Assembly (NCBI GenBank): GCA_964419225.1
Contig: CAYQPF010000205.1
Coordinates: 1-7,288 of the forward strand
From: CAYQPF01 sp964419225
GTDB lineage: Bacteria; Cloacimonadota; Cloacimonadia; Cloacimonadales; CAYQPF01
Direction of reading: 5' to 3'
Length of the DNA: 7,288 bases
Both the position numbers and the translations under genes were made by a program. Below, piece by piece: positions 1 through 5,021 of the stretch. The first letter of the stretch is position 1. The number at the start of each line of letters is the position of its first letter. The notes under the pieces are model-generated. The model made no database searches. It was not told the origin of the DNA and saw only the letters and a program-made list of their open reading frames with translations.

Positions 1-134
1 GCATCTGCATAATGCAAAATCTCCATCTATTGCACCGAAGGTGCATACTCTTTGGCAGCTGGTGGCGGAAGCCACTGGGATAAATAACCTATAAACTCGC
101 CCGAAAAGGGCGTCCATTTTAATTATGCAGATGC
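1..134. repeat. Hairpin-rich segment bounded by an exact 13-base inverted repeat
   Basis: Positions 1-13 (GCATCTGCATAAT) are the exact reverse complement of 122-134. Between them lie three further hairpins: 31-36/40-45 (TGCACC, loop GAA), 59-66/71-78 (8 pairs with two G-T wobbles, loop GGAA) and 98-102/108-112 (CGCCC, loop GAAAA). Read on the plus strand, all three loops start with G and end with A, and GGAA is a GNRA tetraloop; this would suit an RNA folded on that strand. The outer repeat could equally be the terminal inverted repeats of a small non-autonomous mobile element. The left flank is outside the window, so a target-site duplication cannot be tested and the repeat may extend further left. 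No transposase or long reading frame is present. The segment lies downstream of mutM. Confidence 0.55.
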
Positions 135-237
135 CTCTAAAGCCGGCGTTTCAAGGAAAACTGAAATTAGAATCCAATAAAGAGTAGTCTCTTGTTATAT
201 AGACTGGCACAATAAATTGATGTTTTTTTGAATTAGC
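135..237. other. Gene-free spacer downstream of mutM
   Basis: No coding frame, heptad repeat or GC-rich palindrome is visible. A weak 5-base stem (AAGAG 180-184 with CTCTT 189-193) and a run of seven T at about 221-227 are present. On the minus strand, the direction in which mutM is transcribed, neither forms a strong stem followed by a T tract, so no terminator is called here. Confidence 0.5.
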
Positions 238-1035
238 TTATTTCTGGCATTCCGGGCAGAAATAGGTTGATCTCCCCCCTTGTTTTATTCTTTTTACAGG
301 ATGATCCAAAGGACATAATTTTTTGCCGTAAATTTGCAGAAAGTTCTGGAATTCTCCCTTTTTGTCATCAATTCTCCGGTAATCCGAAATACTGGTGCCG
401 TTACATTCGATTGCTTTAAGCAATACTATTTTTATTTCTTTTACCAGTTTATCAATTTGCCTGGCAGTCATCACTTTGGCCATTGTTTCAGGAGATATAC
501 GGCATCTGTACAAACTTTCCAGCACATAGATATTCCCCAGTCCCGCAACAATGGTCTGATCCATGAGAATGGTCTTTATATTTGTATTTTTAGAAGAACA
601 GATGTTACTAAGATATGCTTTATCGAAACCTTCTGTCAAAGGTTCCGGGCCTAAAGTGGCCATTGTATTATGCTTATCATCCAACCCGATTAACTCGATT
701 TTCCCAAAGGTCCTGATATCATTGAAAATAACGATTTCTCCGTTTGTGAGCAGTAAATAGGCTCTGGTATGTTTTCCAATTGAGTTCTTATCTGCCGGAT
801 AGATCAGCTTCCCCGTCATTCTCAAGTGGATGATCATCAGGCAGGAATCCAGAACGAAAAGCAGATATTTTCCTCTGCGTTCGATGGACTTGATCGTCCC
901 AATTTTCTCTGTTAGATCAAGCTGAGTTTTGTTAATTACGGTGTTGGGTCTGAGTTCAACTATTTCGGAGATAGTCTTCCCCTGTAAGCAAATCAAGTCT
1001 CTAACAATAGTTTCGACTTCTGGTAATTCTGGCAT
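238..1035 (-). CDS. mutM: Formamidopyrimidine-DNA glycosylase (MutM/Fpg), atypical zinc finger
   Basis: Bifunctional DNA glycosylase/AP lyase that removes 8-oxoguanine and formamidopyrimidines in base excision repair. The 265-residue length is normal for the family. The N-terminus is PELPEVE: catalytic Pro2 (exposed after Met removal), Glu3 and Glu6. Lys56 lies in RRGKYLLF, the intercalating residues Met73, Arg108 and Phe110 are present, and the GLGNIYVLES motif is intact. The C-terminal zinc finger keeps GGRSTYF with Cys260 and Cys263. The usual first CxxC, however, reads Cys241-Pro-Leu-Asp244-His245 with one residue fewer, so the second cysteine is absent and a CHCC or C-D-C-C site is likely. 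The start ATG overlaps the methyltransferase stop by one base (TAATG) and follows a clear AAGGAG, so translation is probably coupled. The catalytic residues are all present, so activity is expected. Confidence 0.96.
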   Translation of the reverse strand: MPELPEVETIVRDLICLQGKTISEIVELRPNTVINKTQLDLTEKIGTIKSIERRGKYLLFVLDSCLMIIHLRMTGKLIYPADKNSIGKHTRAYLLLTNGEIVIFNDIRTFGKIELIGLDDKHNTMATLGPEPLTEGFDKAYLSNICSSKNTNIKTILMDQTIVAGLGNIYVLESLYRCRISPETMAKVMTARQIDKLVKEIKIVLLKAIECNGTSISDYRRIDDKKGEFQNFLQIYGKKLCPLDHPVKRIKQGGRSTYFCPECQK

Positions 1036-1793
1036 TATATCTCCTTTTTGGCAATAAAAAGCATATTATATGATTCGTCATCGAGTTCATCCTTAGCAAA
1101 AGAACCGTAAACATTGATTAAAGTAAAACCGCAATGTGTGAGAAGTAAACGCATGTGATCAAAGCTGATACCTTTAAAAGTTACTTCATGATTGAATTGT
1201 TCTTTTTTACCCTTTTTGTTAATAGAAACATATGTGTCATGCCAATACTTCGTGTTGGATATTATATTAATATGATGTGAAGTGAACATACTCACTTCTT
1301 TTTGCGTGGCTGGATTAATAGCTTGATAAAGTTTGATTTTCGGTTGATCAATGAGGCCAAATGTCGTATCCGGGCAAAGATCTATTCCCAGGATACCACC
1401 AGTCTGCAGGGATTTGTGAATGTTCCGGAGAGTCTGGATTTGATCTTCAAGAGTTAAGAGATATTGAAAAGAGGAATAGGGAATGAAGCAAAATTTATAG
1501 GCATTCTCCCGGGTAAATTTCTGCATATCATCTTGAACAATATCCAGATTGGGATAATGTCCATATCTTGAACGTAGAACCTTCAAAAATTTAGGAGCTT
1601 TATCCAGGGCTGTTACCTGAAAACCTTTTTCCAATAAATGATGGGTTATTCTACCGGTTCCTGCTCCCAGTTCTAATATTGGTCCACCATAAATCTCAGC
1701 CATTTCTAACCAGAAATGTACATCTTCCTTCTGTTTATCACAGATCAGATCAAATTCCCAATCATAAAAATCAATCAAATCATCCCAGTTCAT
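1035..1793 (-). CDS. Class I SAM-dependent methyltransferase, substrate unknown
   Basis: A 252-residue cytosolic methyltransferase of the Rossmann-fold class I type. Motif I is ILELGAGTGRI (residues 39-49), followed by the acidic end of strand 2 (VTALDKAP), an acidic post-motif (VQDDMQ), FIPYSSFQYLL and GGILGIDL. These are general SAM-binding features and do not show whether the substrate is a small molecule, RNA or protein. The start chosen is the ATG at 1793, preceded by AGGAG at 1798-1802. A longer frame from an ATG at 1859 would add 22 residues (MGNNSPPAPLLRREGG...), but that stretch is translated intergenic palindrome and has no ribosome binding site. The stop overlaps the mutM start. 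The mutM pairing is only genomic context; a role in DNA repair is not shown. Confidence 0.85.
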   Translation of the reverse strand: MNWDDLIDFYDWEFDLICDKQKEDVHFWLEMAEIYGGPILELGAGTGRITHHLLEKGFQVTALDKAPKFLKVLRSRYGHYPNLDIVQDDMQKFTRENAYKFCFIPYSSFQYLLTLEDQIQTLRNIHKSLQTGGILGIDLCPDTTFGLIDQPKIKLYQAINPATQKEVSMFTSHHINIISNTKYWHDTYVSINKKGKKEQFNHEVTFKGISFDHMRLLLTHCGFTLINVYGSFAKDELDDESYNMLFIAKKEI

Positions 1794-1796
1794 CGA

Positions 1797-1802
1797 TCTC
1801 CT
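1797..1802 (-). promoter_or_regulatory. Ribosome binding site fixing the methyltransferase start
   Basis: On the minus strand AGGAGA precedes the ATG at 1793, with 4 bases between AGGAG and the start. The competing upstream ATG at 1859 is preceded by heptad repeat sequence with no purine-rich motif. This decides for the shorter protein. A strong palindrome (1810-1850) ends about 8 bases upstream of this site and could fold in the mRNA leader. Confidence 0.75.
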
Positions 1803-1809
1803 GTTTATA

Positions 1810-1850
1810 TCACCCCCCTCTCTTCGCAAGAGAGGGGCTGGGGGTGAGTT
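1810..1850. repeat. GC-rich asymmetric palindrome, family P1, copy 1
   Basis: Ten-base perfect stem CCCCTCTCTT (1815-1824) and AAGAGAGGGG (1828-1837) around loop CGC. Beyond it the arms continue as TCACC on the left and GGTGA on the right, offset by about five unpaired bases (CTGGG) on the right. The right end is GGGGGTGAGTT. A second copy at 3037-3077 shares stem, loop and right end. It has no T tract on either side, so it is not a standard intrinsic terminator. It lies in the leader of the methyltransferase gene. Confidence 0.85.
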
Positions 1851-1860
1851 ATTTCCCATT

Positions 1861-1923
1861 ACTCAAGACTCAGGACTATAGACTCAAGACTCCCCACTGA
1901 CTACTGCCTACTGCCCACTGATT
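1861..1923. repeat. Heptad repeat array, nine units in one register (ACTNNNN)
   Basis: ACT recurs exactly every 7 bases at 1861, 1868, 1875, 1882, 1889, 1896, 1903, 1910 and 1917. The first units are ACTCAAG, ACTCAGG, ACTATAG and ACTCAAG; the later ones are ACTGCCT-like, so two subfamilies share one register. The last 16 bases lie inside the M42 peptidase gene and supply its stop codon and final residues. A near-identical first half (33 of 35 bases) recurs at 3222-3256. It resembles in kind the short tandemly repeated heptanucleotides (STRR) of cyanobacteria; common origin is not implied. Confidence 0.9.
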
Positions 1924-2951
1924 ATATAAGCGTATAAGAGTTTCAAAGTATTTTCCACACCTTCTTTATGAGTTCTCTCGTAACCATGAGAAGCAAAAAC
2001 TCCTGGGCCGATTAATCCATGTTTGAGGTCATAACCTGCAGATAGTGTTGCTTCCACATCAGAGCCATAACTCGGATAAATATCAACTGCATATTGCAAC
2101 TCATTCTTTTCTGCCAGATTGATGAGCTTAGTGGTCACTTCGTAATCATACGGCCCACCTGAATCTTTAGCACAAATAGAGACCATATATTCATCAGCCT
2201 GCAGATCGTCGCCTATACAACCCATATCAACAGAGATCATTTCCACCACATCTTCAGGAATGCCTGATGCACCACCGTGCCCTACTTCTTCGTAGGTGGT
2301 GAATAATAGATAGACTCTGCGGTTAAGTGTTAAATTGTCTTCTTTTATTGCTTTTGCCAAAGCTAAGAGAATTCCGGCACTGGCTTTATCATCCAAATGC
2401 CTGCTTTTTATAAAACCTGTTTCGGTAATTACAGTTCTGGGATCAATAGAAATGAAATCCCCGACCTTGATGCCGAGTTTTTTAACATCATCTGCTGATT
2501 TAACTTTTTCATCCAGATACACGACAATATTGGAATCACTTCTTCTTGTGCTACCAACTTCATTATTAACATGCACAGATGGATCGGTTAAAAGAAATGT
2601 TCCGGTAAATTTCTTGCCATCTCTGGTGTGGACAAGACAGGTTTCAGACTCGATGTAATTTTCCGGGTATCCCCCGATCTTGGTCAGCCTTAAAGTCCCG
2701 TTGCCTCTGATAGCTCTGACCATTGCACCCAAGGTGTCAATATGTGCTGCCAATACTAGGGGTTGGCCTTCCCCACCCAAATCGGCAATGACAGAACCTT
2801 TATTGGTTACTGTATTGGGTATATTTAATCCAGCAAATTGCTCTGTCAGATATTTGACAGCATAATGTGTAAACCCGGATGGACTTGGAATTAAACACAA
2901 CTCTTTAATTCTAACTAGTGCATCTGTAACTATTGATTCTTTAATTTGCAT
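1908..2951 (-). CDS. M42-family metallo-aminopeptidase (FrvX-like)
   Basis: A 347-residue cytosolic dinuclear-metal aminopeptidase of the M42 (glutamyl aminopeptidase/TET/FrvX) family, which trims peptides after proteolysis or uptake. Expected metal ligands are all present: His70 in AAHIDTLG, Asp187 in RHLDDKASAG, Glu222 beside catalytic Glu221 in TTYEEVGHGG, Asp242 in SVDMG and His322 in FASHGYERTH. The family's YGSD motif lies at 295-298. Length is normal for the family. The ATG at 2951 has AGGAG five bases upstream. The stop TAG and the last residues (SGQ) fall inside a heptad repeat, so the original C-terminus may have been slightly altered. It is separated from the ligase-like gene by 448 bases of repeats, so it may have its own promoter; none could be recognised in the leader. 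Exact substrate preference cannot be told. Confidence 0.93.
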   Translation of the reverse strand: MQIKESIVTDALVRIKELCLIPSPSGFTHYAVKYLTEQFAGLNIPNTVTNKGSVIADLGGEGQPLVLAAHIDTLGAMVRAIRGNGTLRLTKIGGYPENYIESETCLVHTRDGKKFTGTFLLTDPSVHVNNEVGSTRRSDSNIVVYLDEKVKSADDVKKLGIKVGDFISIDPRTVITETGFIKSRHLDDKASAGILLALAKAIKEDNLTLNRRVYLLFTTYEEVGHGGASGIPEDVVEMISVDMGCIGDDLQADEYMVSICAKDSGGPYDYEVTTKLINLAEKNELQYAVDIYPSYGSDVEATLSAGYDLKHGLIGPGVFASHGYERTHKEGVENTLKLLYAYIISGQ

Positions 2952-2977
2952 AATAACTCCTATATTTTCTTTTTATC

Positions 2978-3019
2978 ACTCTCTCCTGACTCCTGACGCC
3001 TGGCTCCTGACTCCTATCC
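2978..3019. repeat. Heptad repeat array, six units (CCTGACN type)
   Basis: Units start at 2978, 2985, 2992, 2999, 3006 and 3013: ACTCTCT, CCTGACT, CCTGACG, CCTGGCT, CCTGACT, CCTATCC. The array ends about 15 bases upstream of the M42 ribosome binding site, so the peptidase mRNA leader or promoter must lie in or next to repeat DNA. Confidence 0.85.
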
Positions 3020-3033
3020 TCGGGGATGGGTTG
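3018..3033. repeat. Solo right end of a P2-type palindrome
   Basis: The stretch contains CGGGGATGGGTTG, identical to the right end of the full P2 element at 3294-3336, but no matching left arm or stem precedes it. It directly follows a heptad array. It looks like a palindrome reduced to one end, by deletion or by recombination with the array. Confidence 0.55.
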
Positions 3034-3036
3034 CTT

Positions 3037-3077
3037 TCACTCCCCTCTCTTCGCAAGAGAGGGGTCGGGGGTGAGTT
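3037..3077. repeat. GC-rich asymmetric palindrome, family P1, copy 2
   Basis: Stem CCCCTCTCTT (3042-3051), loop CGC, AAGAGAGGGG (3055-3064), right end TCGGGGGTGAGTT. The stem and loop are identical to copy 1 at 1815-1837; the flanks differ by a few bases. Orientation is the same as copy 1. Confidence 0.85.
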
Positions 3078-3085
3078 TTGTCTTC

Positions 3086-3113
3086 ACTGCACACTGCCTA
3101 CTGCCGACTTCTC
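3086..3113. repeat. Heptad repeat array, four units (ACTGCCT type)
   Basis: Units at 3086, 3093, 3100 and 3107: ACTGCAC, ACTGCCT, ACTGCCG, ACTTCTC. This is the left part of the duplicated module 3087-3211. Confidence 0.8.
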
Positions 3114-3115
3114 TA

Positions 3116-3158
3116 ATCCCCCCTTCCCTTAATAAAAGGGAAGGGACAGGGATGGGTT
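3116..3158. repeat. GC-rich asymmetric palindrome, family P2, copy 1
   Basis: Stem CCCTTCCCTT (3121-3130) and AAGGGAAGGG (3136-3145) around loop AATAA. The stem continues as ATCCC (3116-3120) with GGGAT (3149-3153) after a three-base bulge ACA on the right arm. The right end is GGGATGGGTT. There is no T tract after the stem on either strand. Confidence 0.85.
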
Positions 3159-3170
3159 GTTCACCTCTCC

Positions 3171-3198
3171 ACTGACGCCTGACGCCTGACCACTATCC
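3171..3198. repeat. Heptad repeat array, four units (CCTGACG type)
   Basis: Units at 3171, 3178, 3185 and 3192: ACTGACG, CCTGACG, CCTGACC, ACTATCC. It is followed at once by a solo end reading TCGGGGTTGAGTT (3199-3211), related to the P1 right end. Confidence 0.8.
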
Positions 3199-3221
3199 TC
3201 GGGGTTGAGTTATTTCTCCTT

Positions 3222-3291
3222 ACTCACGACTCAGGACTATAGACTCAAGACTCCCATCTGCACACTGCCTACTGCCTACTGCCGACTTCTC
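3222..3291. repeat. Heptad repeat array, ten units in one register
   Basis: Units start at 3222 and every 7 bases to 3285. Nine of the ten begin ACT; the exception is TCTGCAC at 3257. As in the 1861-1923 array, ACTCAAG-type units are followed by ACTGCCT-type units. The first 35 bases match 1861-1895 at 33 positions, including the irregular unit ACTATAG, so the two arrays are copies of one another and did not form independently. Confidence 0.9.
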
Positions 3292-3293
3292 TA

Positions 3294-3336
3294 TTCCCCC
3301 CTTCCCTTAATAAAAGGGAAGGGACGGGGATGGGTT
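3294..3336. repeat. GC-rich asymmetric palindrome, family P2, copy 2
   Basis: Stem CCCTTCCCTT (3299-3308) and AAGGGAAGGG (3314-3323) around AATAA, identical to copy 1. The outer left arm has TTCCC in place of ATCCC, breaking one pair, and the right arm reads ACGGGGATGGGTT where copy 1 has ACAGGGATGGGTT. Confidence 0.85.
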
Positions 3337-3348
3337 GTTCACCTCCCC

Positions 3349-3383
3349 GCTGACGCCGGACGCCTGAGGCCTGACCACTATCC
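3349..3383. repeat. Heptad repeat array, five units (CCTGACG type)
   Basis: Units at 3349, 3356, 3363, 3370 and 3377: GCTGACG, CCGGACG, CCTGAGG, CCTGACC, ACTATCC. It corresponds to the 3171-3198 array with one unit gained. Confidence 0.8.
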
Positions 3384-3399
3384 TCGGGGGTGAGTTGAA

Positions 3400-4392
3400 T
3401 CATTTATTACTGACCCCTGGCACCTGACACCTGATCTCCGCAGATTCCACAATGCGTTTAATCAGATCCCTGTAAGGAATACCCAATTGATTACACAGCA
3501 TGGGCAGATCAGAATGAGTTGGATGTAGTCCTGATAAAGTATTTATTTCCAATACATAAGGCTTATCTTTCTCATCCAGTTTAATATCTATTCTGGCTGC
3601 ATCACGGCATTCCAGAGCTTTATATGCTCTCAAGGCTAAATCCTTTATTTCATTCATTTCATCTGTTCTTAAAAGATAATCCACATAGGTCTCGCATTCT
3701 TCTTTATTCAAGAGGGAATAGAATTTATCGGGTGAGTTGTCTTTAATAATTATTTCCAATACGCCAAGCACCTCTGCCCTGTCTCCCGTTCCCAGTACGC
3801 CGACAGTATATTCTCTGCCGGAAAGGTATTTTTCTACCATGACAGGTTGGTTAAACTCAGCTAAAAGCATTTTAACCTGTCGCATGAGTTCTTTTTTGTT
3901 ATAAACTATCGAATTATTATTTATGCCTTTTCCTGTTCCTTCAGCCACAGGTTTAAGGAATAACGGGTATTTAAATCTTTGATTTTTGATTTGGTCAATA
4001 TTTGAAATTAAAGTAAAATCTGCAGTCCGAATTTTATTAGCCTGCAGGATATTCTTGGTAAAGCCTTTATGCAATGAAACAATATGGGTCAGTGTATCTG
4101 AAAAAGTATAAGCTATCCCAAATGCATCCAATAGAGCCGGAACTTGACCTTCTCTGGAAAATCCCTGCATCCCTTCTGCAATGTTAAAGACAAGATCCCA
4201 TTTTTTGCTCTGCAGAAGCAAGGTCATCAAGCTTGGTAAAGAGCCGATTCTTTCGACCGAATGACCTAATTCGAGCAAAGTAGTCTCTAAAGCTTCAATT
4301 GTTTCCGGTGAATCCATTTCTACGAGTTTTTCAGCACTATATCCTTGTAATAAATATTCTTCGCGTAAATTATAAGTTAGTCCTATTTTCAA
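3400..4392 (-). CDS. D-alanine-D-alanine ligase-like ATP-grasp enzyme, TTG start
   Basis: A 330-residue ATP-grasp ligase of the Ddl superfamily (COG1181-like). Visible features are FNIAEGMQG (about 69-77), GQVPALLDAFGIAYTFSD, the phosphate-loop-like PVAEGTGKGI, and the metal-binding end ARIDIKLDEKDKPYVLEIN followed by TLSGLHPTHSDLP. Two parts depart from standard Ddl. The N-terminal SxExxVSL substrate motif is replaced by a longer segment with DSPETIEAL, and the PGxTxxSLxP loop is replaced by SGLHPTHSDLP. An amino-acid or peptide substrate is likely, but D-Ala-D-Ala formation is unproven. The start is TTG at 4392, supported by AGAGG five bases upstream (overlapping the coaE stop) and by MKIGLTY homology to the family start. 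The last ten residues (RCQVPGVSNK) are encoded mostly by heptad repeats and are not family sequence. Confidence 0.85.
   Translation of the reverse strand: MKIGLTYNLREEYLLQGYSAEKLVEMDSPETIEALETTLLELGHSVERIGSLPSLMTLLLQSKKWDLVFNIAEGMQGFSREGQVPALLDAFGIAYTFSDTLTHIVSLHKGFTKNILQANKIRTADFTLISNIDQIKNQRFKYPLFLKPVAEGTGKGINNNSIVYNKKELMRQVKMLLAEFNQPVMVEKYLSGREYTVGVLGTGDRAEVLGVLEIIIKDNSPDKFYSLLNKEECETYVDYLLRTDEMNEIKDLALRAYKALECRDAARIDIKLDEKDKPYVLEINTLSGLHPTHSDLPMLCNQLGIPYRDLIKRIVESAEIRCQVPGVSNK
3409..3436. repeat. Heptad repeats inside the 3' end of the ligase-like gene
   Basis: Units at 3409, 3416, 3423 and 3430: ACTGACC, CCTGGCA, CCTGACA, CCTGATC. They encode most of the last ten residues (RCQVPGVSNK) in the minus direction. 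Since 7 is not a multiple of 3, unit number decides the frame and where the stop falls. Confidence 0.8.
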
Positions 4393-4395
4393 TTT

Positions 4396-4400
4396 AACCT
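4396..4400 (-). promoter_or_regulatory. Ribosome binding site for the TTG start of the ligase-like gene
   Basis: On the minus strand the sequence ATATAGAGGTTAAATTG places an AGAGG-type site about five bases before the TTG and overlapping the TAG stop of coaE. This spacing supports TTG as the real start and suggests that ribosomes finishing coaE re-initiate here. Confidence 0.6.
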
Positions 4401-5021
4401 CTATATGAGTTCCTTAACTTCCCTGCGGGGAATATATTTAAGCATGGACAACATGACATGAATCTGCCCCTGTAGAGTATTAAGATCATGATCATTATTG
4501 ATAACCAGATCTGATCTGAGAATTTTCTCTGGTTGGGGCATTTGAGCAGAAATTCTGTCTGAGATCTCTTTGGCAGTATATTTACTGCGGATTTGCAGTC
4601 TTTCGAACTGAGTTTTCCGGTCTGTAGTTATACAAACAATAAAATCGAAGCGGTTTTCCAGATTGCTTTCAAATAAGAGAGGAATTTCAATGAAAAGCAC
4701 TTTTTCTTTCGTATCAGCAATCATTGTTTTGATCTTGAGTCTGATCAGCGGATGAATAAATTCATTCAGTTTTTTCAGATTGTCTTTATTCCCAAAGCAT
4801 AATTCGGCGATCATTTCCCGGGTAATATCTACAGGCTCAGGGATATCAAACATTTTTTTCAATTGTCTTTGCACATTGATCGCCTTTAACAATTTATGAC
4901 CGACTTCATCTGCCAGAATTGTAGAATATCCTGACCTTTTGATCTCACGCATAGCTTCAGACTTACCACAACCGATATTCCCGGTTACAGCAATTAATAA
5001 AGGTCTTTTATTTTGATTCAT
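4401..5021 (-). CDS. coaE: Dephospho-CoA kinase
   Basis: Last step of coenzyme A synthesis: ATP-dependent phosphorylation of the 3'-hydroxyl of dephospho-CoA, in the cytosol. The 206-residue length is typical. The P-loop is GNIGCGKS (14-21). The catalytic-base aspartate is Asp38 in LADEVGH (commonly DAD in the family). FIHPLI and IPLLFE are the expected CoA-domain and strand motifs, and the lid shows ERLQIRSKYTAKEISDRISAQ, followed by the C-terminal VINND signature. The ATG at 5021 lies inside the end of cdaA (14-base overlap) and follows AGAGG. Co-transcription with cdaA is therefore close to certain. No defect is visible. Confidence 0.95.
   Translation of the reverse strand: MNQNKRPLLIAVTGNIGCGKSEAMREIKRSGYSTILADEVGHKLLKAINVQRQLKKMFDIPEPVDITREMIAELCFGNKDNLKKLNEFIHPLIRLKIKTMIADTKEKVLFIEIPLLFESNLENRFDFIVCITTDRKTQFERLQIRSKYTAKEISDRISAQMPQPEKILRSDLVINNDHDLNTLQGQIHVMLSMLKYIPRREVKELI

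Larger units (their letters stand above)
3087..3211. repeat. Compound module, copy 1 (heptads, P2 palindrome, heptads, end)
   Basis: This 125-base module reads: ACTGCCT heptads, P2 palindrome, CCTGACG heptads, then a TCCTCGGGG...GAGTT end. It recurs at 3258-3396 with a few substitutions. The only length differences are one extra heptad in each of the two arrays of copy 2 (139 against 125 bases). Confidence 0.85.
3258..3396. repeat. Compound module, copy 2
   Basis: Second copy of the module at 3087-3211, 139 bases long. It carries one additional ACTGCCT unit and one additional CCTGACG-like unit. The end reads TCGGGGGTGAGTT, identical to the right end of P1 copy 2 (3065-3077). It stops 3 bases before the stop codon of the ligase-like gene. 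Confidence 0.85.

Noticed and set aside
31..85. Cobalamin riboswitch
   Set aside because: GGTGCA and GCCACTG recall parts of that riboswitch, but the order, spacing and B12 box (AGxCAGGAGACCTGCC) are absent, and no B12-related gene follows.
5..117. Minus-strand frame MDALFGRVYRLF... running off the window edge
   Set aside because: It lies wholly in the hairpin-rich inverted-repeat segment, lacks a ribosome site, and all frames here are short translations of palindromes.
180..193. Hairpin AAGAG/CTCTT as terminator of mutM
   Set aside because: Five AT-rich pairs followed by TATTGG; too weak and without a T run.
1794..1859. Upstream start of the methyltransferase at 1859
   Set aside because: The added 22 residues are translated palindrome sequence with no ribosome site; the ATG at 1793 has AGGAG.
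1810..3336. Palindromes as intrinsic terminators
   Set aside because: None is followed by a T tract on the minus or plus strand; the bases after the stems are G- or C-rich.
3205..3393. Plus-strand reading frame of 62 codons in the repeat cluster
   Set aside because: It is a translation of heptads and palindromes (TQDYRLKTP and similar). The same peptide appears in another frame at 1679-1900 only because the repeat recurs. There is no ribosome site.
1861..3436. CRISPR array
   Set aside because: Units are 7 bases and directly adjacent, with no unique spacers and no cas genes.
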